Assembly: GCA_030696085.1 (NCBI GenBank)
Contig: JAUYNL010000102.1
Location: forward strand, 1 to 58,719
Length of the DNA: 58,719 nt
Origin: Luteolibacter sp.
GTDB taxonomy: Bacteria; Verrucomicrobiota; Verrucomicrobiia; Verrucomicrobiales; Akkermansiaceae
Direction: 5' to 3'
Shown here: positions 48,189-55,990 of the stretch, piece by piece
Layout of the letters: each line of letters opens with the position of its first letter
How positions within the stretch are numbered: the stretch's first letter is position 1
Made by a program: the position numbers and the translations under genes
The notes under the pieces: generated by a model
Database searches by the model: none
The model's input: only the letters and a program-made list of their open reading frames with translations
What the model was told of the DNA's origin: nothing

Positions 48189-48692
48189 ATGCGCGTTCTT
48201 TCCATCGATCCTGCGGTTAGAAACACCGGTTACGCGGTGCTGGAAGGCGATCCGCGCAAGCCGACGGTGCTCGCGTTCGACGTGATCTCCATTCCGAAGG
48301 GCATCGCGCAATCCGGCGCGCTCTCGGCGATCCGCACCCATCTGGTGAACGTCATCACCAAGTTCCAGCCCGACGAAGTCGCCGTGGAGGGTATCATCTA
48401 CGTCCAGTCCCACCAGACCGCCATTTCGATGGGAGCGGCACGCGCCGCCGCGCTCATCGCCGCCGCGGATCACGGGCTGCCGGTTTACGAATACTCGCCC
48501 AAGAAGGTGAAAAGCGCCGTAGTCGGCAATGGCAACGCCGACAAATCGCAGGTCGCCTTCATGGTCCGCGCACTGCTCGGTTTATCGGAAACACCGCCGC
48601 CGGACGCCGCGGACGCGCTCGCCATCGGCATCGCCCATCTCCAGGCTTCCGATCCCTTGAAAGCCAAGCTGCTCGAACGCCGCCTCATTTGA
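48189..48692 (+). CDS. ruvC: Holliday-junction resolvase RuvC
   Basis: The 167-residue nuclease cuts four-way DNA junctions during recombination, working with RuvAB (not in the window). The catalytic acidic residues are visible: Asp in LSIDPAVRNTGYAVL, Glu in VAVEGIIYVQSHQTAISMG, and the pair in DAADALAIGIAH. The length is typical. It is followed by lipB with almost no gap, so the two are likely cotranscribed. Confidence 0.94.
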   Translation: MRVLSIDPAVRNTGYAVLEGDPRKPTVLAFDVISIPKGIAQSGALSAIRTHLVNVITKFQPDEVAVEGIIYVQSHQTAISMGAARAAALIAAADHGLPVYEYSPKKVKSAVVGNGNADKSQVAFMVRALLGLSETPPPDAADALAIGIAHLQASDPLKAKLLERRLI

Positions 48693-48694
48693 TC

Positions 48695-49312
48695 ATGCTG
48701 GAAATCCTCCATCTCGCGAATCATGTCAGCTACGAGGAAGGCCTCCGGCTTCAGAAGTCTTACGTCGATGCCATTCTCGCCGGCACCGGCGGCGAGACGA
48801 TTCTATTGTTAGAGCACGATCCCGTTTACACCATCGGCCGGCTGCGCGACCAATCCTCCCTGCGCGACGCCACCTCGCTTCCCCATCCTGTTTTTGAAAC
48901 CAACCGTGGCGGCCAGGCGACCTATCACGGCCCCGGCCAGCTCGTCGGTTATCCGATTCTCGATCTCAACCCGCGCGGACGGGACCTGCACGAGCACCTC
49001 CGCAAGCTGGAGGAGGCCCTGATCCGCGCCTGCTCCGCTTTCGGAGTGGTGGCGGCACGCCGTGAGGGACTCACCGGGGTGTGGGTGGAAAACCGCAAGC
49101 TCGCCTCCATCGGTGTGGGTGTTAGAAAATGGATCAGCATGCACGGCTTCGCAATCAACATCACCCGGGAAAGCCTGCCGCCGTTTATCGCGATCACTCC
49201 CTGCGGGTTGGATGGAGTGAGCATGACCTCGCTCGAATCCGAGGCGGGACGGGAGATCTCCATGAAGGAAGTGGCCGCGCTGGTCGAAAAGGAACTGCGC
49301 GCGCTCCTGTGA
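48695..49312 (+). CDS. lipB: Octanoyl-[acyl carrier protein]:protein octanoyltransferase LipB
   Basis: The 205-residue enzyme transfers octanoyl from ACP to lipoyl domains, the first step of lipoate assembly. Signatures are RGGQATYHGPGQLVGYPI, RKLASIGVGVRKWISMHGFAINI with the catalytic Lys, and TPCGLDGVSMTSL with the catalytic Cys. The ATG at 48695 is used. A TTG at 48689 overlapping the ruvC stop is an alternative that would couple translation. It is convergent with nuoE, 7 bp away. lipA is not nearby. Confidence 0.95.
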   Translation: MLEILHLANHVSYEEGLRLQKSYVDAILAGTGGETILLLEHDPVYTIGRLRDQSSLRDATSLPHPVFETNRGGQATYHGPGQLVGYPILDLNPRGRDLHEHLRKLEEALIRACSAFGVVAARREGLTGVWVENRKLASIGVGVRKWISMHGFAINITRESLPPFIAITPCGLDGVSMTSLESEAGREISMKEVAALVEKELRALL

Positions 49313-49319
49313 GAGCCGC

Positions 49320-49895
49320 TCAATCCTTCTTCGCGTATTGCGCGAGCAGTTCCTCGGCCCGGCCGGCGGCGACTCCCTCGTGGAAATCGTCGTTGACCAT
49401 GCACACCGGCGCGGTGCCGCAGGATGCTAGGCACTCGGCGAACTCGACCGAGAAGTTTCCGCACGGGGAAACCGCGATCGGATGATGGTGGGAATCCATG
49501 GTCGAGCGGTCGATGCCGGTCAACTCGCACAGGCGCTCCATCAACTCATGGGAGCCGCCCATGGCGCAGGACAGGGTGCGGCAGACGCGGATGTGGAACC
49601 TGCCGGGGGCGGACTGGCGGAACCCCGGATAGAAGGTGACGACTTCGAGCACCTTGATGGGTTCCAGATCGAGCTTCGCCGCCACCCATTCGATGGCGGC
49701 GGCGGAGATATAACCGAACTTGTGCTGCACGATGTGGAGCAGCGGCAGCGTGGCGGAACGCTTGTTGGCCGGGTAGTGCGAGATGCGCGCGTCGGCCTCG
49801 GTTTCGAGTTCCGCAGTCACTACAAACAGCGGGAAAAACTTCGTGCCGGGTGTCTCGTGCGAGGCGATGGATTCTTCGAGCGCGGAGGATGACAT
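49320..49895 (-). CDS. nuoE: NADH-quinone oxidoreductase subunit E (24-kDa [2Fe-2S] subunit)
   Basis: The 191-residue subunit belongs to the NADH-input module of complex I on the cytoplasmic side. The [2Fe-2S] ligands are visible as C-x4-C (CRTLSC) and C-x3-C (CLASC), with the thioredoxin-fold core LEVVTFYPGFRQ before them. It lies 2 bp behind the SHD1-thioredoxin gene. No nuoF follows; the next gene, lipB, is convergent. The N-module is therefore split from its usual E-F-G order. Confidence 0.95.
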   Translation of the reverse strand: MSSSALEESIASHETPGTKFFPLFVVTAELETEADARISHYPANKRSATLPLLHIVQHKFGYISAAAIEWVAAKLDLEPIKVLEVVTFYPGFRQSAPGRFHIRVCRTLSCAMGGSHELMERLCELTGIDRSTMDSHHHPIAVSPCGNFSVEFAECLASCGTAPVCMVNDDFHEGVAAGRAEELLAQYAKKD

Positions 49896-49897
49896 GG

Positions 49898-50575
49898 TTA
49901 GTTGACGAGTTTGCCGAGGGTGTCGAGATCGCGGCCGTTGGGGCTGACGATATTGCCTTCGAGGTCGCAGACGATGACCGAGGGGATTCCGCGCACACCA
50001 TGCTGGAACTCCTTTTTGAAGTCGGCGGCTTTTTTGAACTTCAACATGGGCCAGGGCATTTCCTTTTCCGCCGCATAATCCTCCATGGCATCCTCGTCTT
50101 GGTCGCTGGTGATCAGGACGATCTCGAAGTTGTCGTTCTTGTTCTTCTGATAGAAATCAACCAGCGACGGCGTGAATTTCTGGCAGGGTCCGCACCAGGA
50201 GGCGGTGTAATAAAACACGTAATACTTCGTTGGTTTCTTGAAATTCTTGAGAGGCTTGAGCGACTTGCCGCTGAGTTTCACCAGGTTTCCGTCCAGGATT
50301 CCATCGAAGACGCTCGCGGCGGGTGCCGGGGCCGTGGGCTCGGGTTTCCACTCGTCGAGCAATTTCGCGTCCGCCTCGTTGAGGGCGGATCCCTTGAGCG
50401 TGACCGTCCTGCCATTGCGCATCTTGAACTCGCCGCTCTTCGTGCCATCGGCGTCGGACACGGATATCAGTTCGAGTTCGGCGGTTTTGCCGTCGGCACG
50501 GGTCCAGGTGCGGAACTCGGCGGAGACGGAAGCCGCGAACAGAAGACCCAGCAGGAATTGCAGCAATGTTTTCAT
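49898..50575 (-). CDS. Exported thioredoxin-like protein with N-terminal SHD1-like domain
   Basis: The 225-residue protein has a signal peptide (LLQFLLGLLFAASVSA). An SHD1/SLA1-homology-like beta domain follows (EFRTWTRADGKTAELELISV…GSALNEADAKLLDEW), common in Planctomycetota and Verrucomicrobiota. The C-terminal domain is thioredoxin-like with redox site WCGPC (YYTASWCGPCQKFTPSLVDFY) and cis-Pro in GIPSVIV. The DQDEDAMEDYAAEKEMPWPML stretch is nucleoredoxin/tryparedoxin-like. It would act on disulfides outside the cytoplasm. It sits between nuoD and nuoE with gaps of 19 and 2 bp, so it is cotranscribed with complex I genes, an unexpected placement. The start MKTLLQF at 50575 gives a normal signal peptide. 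Confidence 0.88.
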   Translation of the reverse strand: MKTLLQFLLGLLFAASVSAEFRTWTRADGKTAELELISVSDADGTKSGEFKMRNGRTVTLKGSALNEADAKLLDEWKPEPTAPAPAASVFDGILDGNLVKLSGKSLKPLKNFKKPTKYYVFYYTASWCGPCQKFTPSLVDFYQKNKNDNFEIVLITSDQDEDAMEDYAAEKEMPWPMLKFKKAADFKKEFQHGVRGIPSVIVCDLEGNIVSPNGRDLDTLGKLVN

Positions 50576-50594
50576 GACAATCATGCCCATATCA

Positions 50595-51854
50595 TCACCG
50601 GTCGCACTCGCCCATCACGAAATCCAGCGATCCGAGGATGGCGGGGATGTCCGAAATCATGTGGCCGGGAAGCAGGCGCGAGACGATGGAGAGGTTGCAG
50701 AACGAGGGGCTGCGGATTTTCAGGCGGTGGGGAACGCCGCCGCCCTTGGAGTGGATGTAGAAACCGAGCTCGCCCTTGGGGTTCTCCGCGGCAAAATAGA
50801 CTTCGCCGGCCGGGGCGTCAATGCCCTGGGTGGAGACGATGAAGTGGTGGATGAGCTCCTCCATGGACATCATCACGCGCTCCTTGGCCGGCAGCATGCT
50901 TTTGGCATCGCACAGGTTGACCGGGCCGGCGGGCATGCTGTCGAGCACCTGGCGGCAGATGCGGATGGACTGGCGCATTTCCTCCATGCGGATCTGATAG
51001 CGGGCGTAACAATCCCCTTCCTCCGCGACAGGAACATCGAACTGATAGTTCTCGTAGCCCAGGTAGGGACTATCCTTGCGAAGGTCGCGTTCCACTCCGG
51101 AGCCGCGGAGGTTCGGTCCGGTGAGGCCCCAGGCGATGGCGGATTCGCGGCTGATCACGCCCACATCGACCATGCGGTCGAGGAAGATCTTGTTCTTGTC
51201 GAGCAGTTTGGAAATCTCGCCGATGGTGACTTCGCACTCGGTGAGGAATTTCCTGACAGCCGCCTCGAAGCCGGGCGGCATGTCGCGGACTTGGCCGCCG
51301 ACGCGGGTATAGGCGGTGGTGAATCGCGCACCGGTGAGTTGTTCGCAGAGGTTGTGAACCTTCTCGCGCTCGGTCATGGTGTAGAGGAAAACGGTCATCG
51401 CGCCGACGTCCATCGCGCACACTCCCACACCGAGAAAGTGCGAGGACAAGCGGGCGAGTTCACAGCACAGGACCCGCAAGGCCTGACCTCGCGGCGGCAG
51501 CGTCCAGCCCATGAGTTTTTCCACCGCGCAGGCGTAGGCGACGTTGTTGGCGAGCGGCGCGAGATAGTCCAGACGATCCGTGTAGGGCACGAACTGGTTG
51601 TAATGCATGTTCTCGGCGATCTTTTCCGATCCGCGATGCAGGAACCCGACGTCCGGCTCCGCCTTGTGGACGACCTCGCCATCCAATTCGAGCAGAAGGC
51701 GCAACACGCCGTGGGTGGCCGGGTGGGAGGGGCCCATGTTGAGCACCATGCGCTCGCCCACCAGATCGTCGGTCTCGGCATGGTAGCTGTCCGCAGCGTG
51801 GACCGCGCGGGTGATCGTGTCGGGGGCCTCGATTTCGGTGGTTGAATTGCTCAT
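50595..51854 (-). CDS. nuoD: NADH-quinone oxidoreductase subunit D (49-kDa subunit)
   Basis: The 419-residue subunit lines the quinone-binding cavity of complex I. Visible family blocks are LNMGPSHPATHGVLRLLLELDGE (with the conserved His pair), GFLHRGSEKIAE, PYTDRLDYLAPLANN, RGSGVERDLRKDSPY and the C-terminal ILGSLDFVMGECDR. It is not fused to NuoC. MSNSTT at 51854 was chosen as start. Upstream on the same strand is the AAA+ ATPase gene, 60 bp away, in place of nuoC. Confidence 0.97.
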   Translation of the reverse strand: MSNSTTEIEAPDTITRAVHAADSYHAETDDLVGERMVLNMGPSHPATHGVLRLLLELDGEVVHKAEPDVGFLHRGSEKIAENMHYNQFVPYTDRLDYLAPLANNVAYACAVEKLMGWTLPPRGQALRVLCCELARLSSHFLGVGVCAMDVGAMTVFLYTMTEREKVHNLCEQLTGARFTTAYTRVGGQVRDMPPGFEAAVRKFLTECEVTIGEISKLLDKNKIFLDRMVDVGVISRESAIAWGLTGPNLRGSGVERDLRKDSPYLGYENYQFDVPVAEEGDCYARYQIRMEEMRQSIRICRQVLDSMPAGPVNLCDAKSMLPAKERVMMSMEELIHHFIVSTQGIDAPAGEVYFAAENPKGELGFYIHSKGGGVPHRLKIRSPSFCNLSIVSRLLPGHMISDIPAILGSLDFVMGECDR

Positions 51855-51914
51855 GCCTTTGCCGCGGGAATAAGCACTCAAAGCCCCCCATCTCGCAAGG
51901 GGTTTATCAATTTT

Positions 51915-53426
51915 TTACAGGCTGCCACGGCCGTATCGTTCACGGAATTGGCGCAGCAAATCATCCACCCGATCGGGGTCCGGAGTCGGTTCCAGCGGTG
52001 CCGGGTCACTGGAAACAGGGTGTTCCGGCTGAAACGAGGACGCCTGTATCTCGGATTGCTTCCCCAGCACGGGCGAAATGGGCGGCTCTGGCTGGAGTGG
52101 CTGTGGCGTGGCGGGTTCCACATCTGCGAAAGTGGCCGCTTGCAGTACAGGGTCACTGGAAACCGGATACTCCGGCTGAAACGAGGGCTCCTCCATCGTC
52201 TGCGCGGACGGGTCCGGCTCGGGTTGCTTTTCGATCAGCGGCGCGGAGGGCTGCTCCGGTAAAACCGCCGCCAGAGCCTGCGTTTCGATCACAGGTAGCG
52301 GCGCGGCTGGCTGTGAATCCATGGCGGTGGCCCTGAGCCACGCGACACCGGCGGCACGCACCAGCCCGCGGGCGTGATTTCCCGCAGCGTTGCGATCCAC
52401 GCGGGAGAGCACACGGGTCCCCAGTCCGGGCACACGCGATTCGAGCAGCGCCACCATTTCCTCCTCGGTGAGGGGCTCGAGCTCGACGACCACCTCGGAC
52501 AGGCGGTCCGCGAGCCCGCCGCTGAGACGGGGCAGGAATGCGCTTTCCCAAACGTCCTGGTTGAGCGAGAGGATGACGTCGAGTCGCTCCACGGACTGGC
52601 GCAGGCTGCCGAGGAAGGCGGCCAGTCTGAGGGCGGCGGATTCATCAGTGGAAAAACCTTCCAACTCGTCGGCGACAAGGACCACGCGCATGAGCAGGGA
52701 AAGCATGCCGAGCAGGGCTTCAAGGCGTTCCATCAGCAGACCATCGGCGGGATTGCCGCCATGCACGGTATCCGAGAGGATGCGCAGACGTGCGGGATTC
52801 TCCGCCGGGGTGGAGGCGAAACGGAACAAGGCATCCACCCAGAATGCGACTTCGCGCACGGGCAGGCCGCAGCGTTGCGCGAGTTCCACGCTCAAGCGCT
52901 GGCCCAGCACCTCGAAATTCTCGCGGGCCCAGTGCGCGGTGACGGCATTGGGATGGTGGAAATCGAAGGTTTCAATCGGGCGGGCCTGCAAGGCGACGAG
53001 TGCGGCGTCCCGGTCCTGGCAGGGCACCTCGCCGGAGCCCACCAACGGTTGCAGGGCGGCGGAAAAAAGCCGGCGGGTCACGAGATCCAGCACGCAGAGC
53101 CCGCCAGAGGCCGGCAGAGGGCGCAGCAAGCGCCGCAGCGTGTCATCGATCACCGTGGCGGCATCGATCTGGCAGCCGAACGCAGGATGCAGCGGAATGA
53201 ACTCGTGGCTCGCTCCGAGATGATGCTGAACGCGTGAGAGCAGGTGGGTCTTGCCGTGTCCGGCACGCGGCGCGCGCAACAAAATGCAGCGACCGGGTTT
53301 CTCCACCGGCATCGAGAGGATGTCATACAGGATCTCGTAGGCCCGGCGGTTCACCGAATCCGCATGGGCGATGGGAAGACGCCCGAGAGTTTCAAAAAGC
53401 ATCTGGAAGGGATGTTCACTGGCCAT
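51915..53426 (-). CDS. AAA+ (P-loop) ATPase of unknown function with Pro-rich repeat tail
   Basis: The 503-residue protein has a Walker A at about residues 49-60 (LLRAPRAGHGKTHLL), a Walker B-like VVLVADELEG and a possible sensor region VILSLNQDVWES. This order resembles STAND/ORC-like or bacteriophage DNA-loading ATPases, but no named family is recognised. The last ~150 residues are Pro/Glu/Gln-rich and look disordered. They contain the repeat SFQPE(H/Y)PVSSDP twice and end in a basic amphipathic helix (DDLLRQFRERYGRG). The start MASEHPFQMLF at 53426 was chosen, since the longer frame begins inside the divergent region. It is transcribed towards nuoD, but a functional link is not evident. 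Confidence 0.75.
   Translation of the reverse strand: MASEHPFQMLFETLGRLPIAHADSVNRRAYEILYDILSMPVEKPGRCILLRAPRAGHGKTHLLSRVQHHLGASHEFIPLHPAFGCQIDAATVIDDTLRRLLRPLPASGGLCVLDLVTRRLFSAALQPLVGSGEVPCQDRDAALVALQARPIETFDFHHPNAVTAHWARENFEVLGQRLSVELAQRCGLPVREVAFWVDALFRFASTPAENPARLRILSDTVHGGNPADGLLMERLEALLGMLSLLMRVVLVADELEGFSTDESAALRLAAFLGSLRQSVERLDVILSLNQDVWESAFLPRLSGGLADRLSEVVVELEPLTEEEMVALLESRVPGLGTRVLSRVDRNAAGNHARGLVRAAGVAWLRATAMDSQPAAPLPVIETQALAAVLPEQPSAPLIEKQPEPDPSAQTMEEPSFQPEYPVSSDPVLQAATFADVEPATPQPLQPEPPISPVLGKQSEIQASSFQPEHPVSSDPAPLEPTPDPDRVDDLLRQFRERYGRGSL
52003..52039 (-). repeat. 37-bp direct repeat in the AAA+ gene, copy 1
   Basis: This unit encodes SFQPEHPVSSDP in the disordered tail and is nearly identical to 52150-52186. 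It is in frame with the other copy (offset 147 bp = 49 codons). Confidence 0.85.
52150..52186 (-). repeat. 37-bp direct repeat in the AAA+ gene, copy 2
   Basis: This unit encodes SFQPEYPVSSDP and pairs with 52003-52039. Only a few bases differ. Confidence 0.85.
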
Positions 53427-53518
53427 GTTTTTCGTCGTTCGATGTGGACCGAGACTGACCGCCTTTTTTTGCTTCCACAAGAACGGAGGAAAGAAAATCT
53501 CGGTGATGGAAACGCGCA

Positions 53519-53550
53519 CCCTGCGGATTCCCTTTGGCATTCCCGCAGGG
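53519..53550 (+). promoter_or_regulatory. Hairpin upstream of the GcvR-like gene
   Basis: A perfect 8-bp stem CCCTGCGG / CCGCAGGG with a 16-nt loop ends 18 bp before the ATG at 53569. It lacks a T tract, so leader regulation is more plausible than termination. No function is known. Confidence 0.3.
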
Positions 53551-53568
53551 CTCTGCTTGGATTTCGTC

Positions 53569-54078
53569 ATGCAGTCCTATCTCGTCATGACCGTGCTCGG
53601 CAGTGATCGCCCGGGCCTTGTGCGCTCCCTCGCCGATACCGTGGCCAAACACGGCGGCAACTGGCTGGAAAGCCGCATGGCCCGCATGGCAGGACAATTC
53701 GCCGGCATCGTCCGCATCGAATGCCCGGGCACCGCTGTGGATGGCCTGCTCGACGAATTGAAAAGCCCGGGCATTCCCGGCCTCACAGTGCAGGCTGTGC
53801 GCGAATCCGCCCAGGACGTGCCGAACCGCCACACCCTGGGTGTGGAGGTCGTGGGCAATGACCGCCCCGGCATCGTGCGAGAACTCACCGCCGCCATCGC
53901 CGGCGCGGGTGGAAACGTCGAGGAACTCACCACCGGCCTTGAAAGCGCCCCGATGAGCGGCCATCCGATGTTCCGCGCGCGCGGCGTGATCTCCATTCCG
54001 GAAAACGCGGAGCCCGCCGTGCTCACCGCCGCCATCGAGAGCCTCGGCGGCGATCTCACCGTGGACATCATGGTTTGA
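53569..54078 (+). CDS. ACT-domain protein, GcvR-like
   Basis: The 169-residue protein consists of two ACT domains: YLVMTVLGSDRPGLVRSLADTV at the start, and TLGVEVVGNDRPGIVRELTAAI in the second half. This matches the glycine-cleavage repressor GcvR and related amino-acid-sensing proteins, which act by binding a partner regulator and have no DNA-binding domain. No gcvA or gcv genes are nearby, so the partner is unknown. MQSYLVM at 53569 is the start that puts the first ACT strand at the N-terminus. Confidence 0.88.
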   Translation: MQSYLVMTVLGSDRPGLVRSLADTVAKHGGNWLESRMARMAGQFAGIVRIECPGTAVDGLLDELKSPGIPGLTVQAVRESAQDVPNRHTLGVEVVGNDRPGIVRELTAAIAGAGGNVEELTTGLESAPMSGHPMFRARGVISIPENAEPAVLTAAIESLGGDLTVDIMV

Positions 54079-54141
54079 AACGGCCAGATCTCCGGAATCA
54101 GGGTGCAGGGCGTGCTTCGGATTCAACATACAAAATCCCCC

Positions 54142-54771
54142 ATGCCGCGTCCCTGGATATCCACCAACCTCGCCATTTCCGCCGACGGGAAAATCTCATC
54201 CGTGGACCGTCGCCCGTCCGGTTGGACCTCCCGGGACGATCACGCCCGCCTGCTCGCTCTTCGTGAATCCGCCTGCGCCCTGATCGTCGGCCGCGGCACG
54301 CTGGATGCCGACCGGATGACGCTCACCGTGCCCGGAAAAGTTGTGCAACCGCTCCGCTGCATCATTTCGCGGAGCGGGGAAATCTCCGCCGATCATCCGG
54401 TTTTTCAGAAACCCGGCGGCCCGATCCATCTGCTGGTCACCGGGGACGCCTCGCCGCCGCCGCTTCCCAAGGTGACGTTCCACGGCGGCTCGCTCGCCGC
54501 GTTTCTTGAAACGCTAAGCTCGGATTTCGGCGTGAAACACCTCCATTGCGAGGGCGGCGGCATGTTGATCCGCTCGCTGGCGGAAATCGACGCCATCGAT
54601 GAATTCCACCTCACGCTCGCCGGACACACGCTGTTCGGCGCATCGCAAGCGCCCACCGCCACGGGCATTCCGGCGGATTTCCTGCCGCGTTCGCTGGATT
54701 TCACCCTCAGCCACTTCGACCCGCGGCCGGACTTGGGAGAATGCTTCCTAAGCTACCGGCGCGCTCAATGA
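54142..54771 (+). CDS. RibD C-terminal (dihydrofolate reductase-like) family reductase
   Basis: The 209-residue protein shows the RibD-C pattern: ISTNLAISADGKIS at the start, VGRGTLDADRMTLT in the middle, and HCEGGGMLIRSLAEIDAIDEFHLTLAG for NADPH binding and the C-terminal strand. RibD-C enzymes reduce the ribosyl group of the riboflavin precursor; homologues without a deaminase domain often act elsewhere (folate-like or uncharacterised reductions). No rib genes are adjacent. Its 3' end overlaps the convergent small exported protein gene by 7 bp. Confidence 0.87.
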   Translation: MPRPWISTNLAISADGKISSVDRRPSGWTSRDDHARLLALRESACALIVGRGTLDADRMTLTVPGKVVQPLRCIISRSGEISADHPVFQKPGGPIHLLVTGDASPPPLPKVTFHGGSLAAFLETLSSDFGVKHLHCEGGGMLIRSLAEIDAIDEFHLTLAGHTLFGASQAPTATGIPADFLPRSLDFTLSHFDPRPDLGECFLSYRRAQ

Positions 54772-54929
54772 GCGGGCTTTTCCGCGTCTTCAGCGTGGCT
54801 GTCCGCCTCGCCTTGGGCGGAGTGATGCTCGTGGAGTTGTTTGGTGCCGTCCGGACCTTCGAACTCGTGGCGTTCGCAGGACACGCCCAACACCGCAACG
54901 GACACGACAAGCAGGGAGAAAAGTTTCAT
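54765..54929 (-). CDS. Small exported protein, possible lipoprotein
   Basis: The 54-residue protein has a basic start (MKLF), a hydrophobic core (SLLVVSVAVLGVSC) with a Cys at position 17, where a lipoprotein would be lipidated, and a His/Glu/Asp-rich mature part (HEFEGPDGTKQLHEHHSAQG). The box GVSC is not a perfect lipobox. The histidines might bind metal. The start at 54929 follows the AAGTTTCAT context. It is convergent with, and overlaps, the RibD-C gene. Confidence 0.55.
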   Translation of the reverse strand: MKLFSLLVVSVAVLGVSCERHEFEGPDGTKQLHEHHSAQGEADSHAEDAEKPAH

Positions 54930-54995
54930 CGGCGCGCTTTGTAGCCGCTCGCCGCCGAAACGCAACCCTCAAGCTCATCGCGCGCCCACCAGCAA

Positions 54996-55100
54996 GGAGC
55001 GCCGGAACGTGTCCGCCGATTCCCATGAGAAGCCAATGATGTGATGAAGCCGCTTGCCATGGTATCCTCATGGACACGGGCGATCATGCATCGCCCTTCC
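54996..55100. repeat. Degenerate copy of the palindromic repeat element
   Basis: The first 43 bp match the left inner arm of the element at 58583-58625 at 38 of 43 positions (core GGAACGTGTCCGCCGA … CCCATG … AAGCCAATG). The following ~60 bp align loosely with its right arm (CTCATGGACA, CGCC…TTCC). The outer inverted repeats are not recognisable here. It marks the left edge of the accessory tail. Confidence 0.7.
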
Positions 55101-55211
55101 TTGCCTCAGCTTTTTACAAACAGCTTTCACAGCCATATCACAGGCCGGCTTAGCTTGAGGGAAAAAATGGGCAGGAATTGAATTGAAATCCCTGCCACTT
55201 GGTAGGGTGTT

Positions 55212-55570
55212 ATGAACCAAACAAAACCAGCCACGGCCCAATGTGATCGTCCTCAAGCAGATTCTCAACCTCATTCCTCGCGGAATGATCAACCGCCACG
55301 CCCTTGCCACAGGCATGGTAGCCAAGGCCCGCTCCTTCCCGGTGCTGAGTCATCTTTCCGCGATGCTCTTCGCCCTGCTCTCCCACGCCATCGGTCTCAA
55401 CGACGTTTGTGACTGGCAGCGGCTCAAGTCGCGCGTGCTGGCGCGCTTCGGCGTGACGCCCCCCGTCCAAGAACGGCCTCTCCAATGCCAACGCGGACCG
55501 CAGCGCGGACTTTGCCGAAAAGTTATTCTGGTCGGTGCTCGGGCATCTCCAGCACGCCAGAGAATGGGGT
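55212..55570 (+). pseudogene. IS4-type transposase remnant (N-terminal part, frameshifted)
   Basis: The main frame reads VLKQILNLIPRGMINRHALATG, ARSFPVLSHLSAMLFALLSH and GLNDVCDWQRLKS, the DUF4372-like N-terminus of IS4-family transposases. Two frame changes are visible. One near 55240 lies between the MNQTKPATA start and VIVLKQ. One at about 55465 (after six C) switches to a frame reading NGLSNANADRSADFAEKLFW, which continues the family pattern up to about 55567. The DDE catalytic domain is missing. The element is dead and truncated. Confidence 0.8.
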
Positions 55571-55644
55571 CGAGAATGGGTCGGAGCACACGGATTGACA
55601 TTAATGTGAATTGGAGAGCTCTGACCCCATTTACTGACCCCATT
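55563..55644. repeat. Short inverted repeat joining the transposase and passenger-protein remnants
   Basis: AATGGGGTC at 55563-55571 is repeated inverted as GACCCCATT at 55623-55631 and again at 55636-55644. This lies exactly at the junction where transposase homology stops and another coding fragment starts, so it may be the trace of a small insertion or rearrangement. Confidence 0.6.
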
Positions 55645-55645
55645 T

Positions 55646-55820
55646 ACGCATCGCCCCCACCGGGATTGCGGGCATCAGTGTTTCCACCGGGGCCTTCATC
55701 GCGCCGGGTGCCAGCATTGGCACGCTCACCGTCGATCTTTCCGGAACAACCGGCACCGTCGGCATCGCCAGCGGCGCGGGCTTCCAGTTCGAACTCGGGG
55801 GCCTTTTGGAAACCTGTTGA
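55646..55820 (+). pseudogene. Fragment of an autotransporter-associated beta-strand (passenger) protein
   Basis: The frame ending in TGA at 55818 reads FIAPGASIGTLTVDLSG, followed by TVGIASGAGFQFELGG. This is the same APG-x-S-x-GTLTV class of repeat as in the giant secreted protein at 580-10056. Start and end are missing, so it is a relic of a different or truncated member. Confidence 0.65.
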
Positions 55821-55990
55821 GCCCTCCACTGTAACCAAAGGATGACCATTCTGACATGTCGAAGTTGTTCTGAGCATCTAAAATACTTCGTTCTTGTTTT
55901 CTCCCGCTCGGCAAATGAACTTTGCGTTCGACATTCTAATTCGACTCACGAATTTTCTGTCACCCAAACCCGATCTGAATAGAATCTCTC

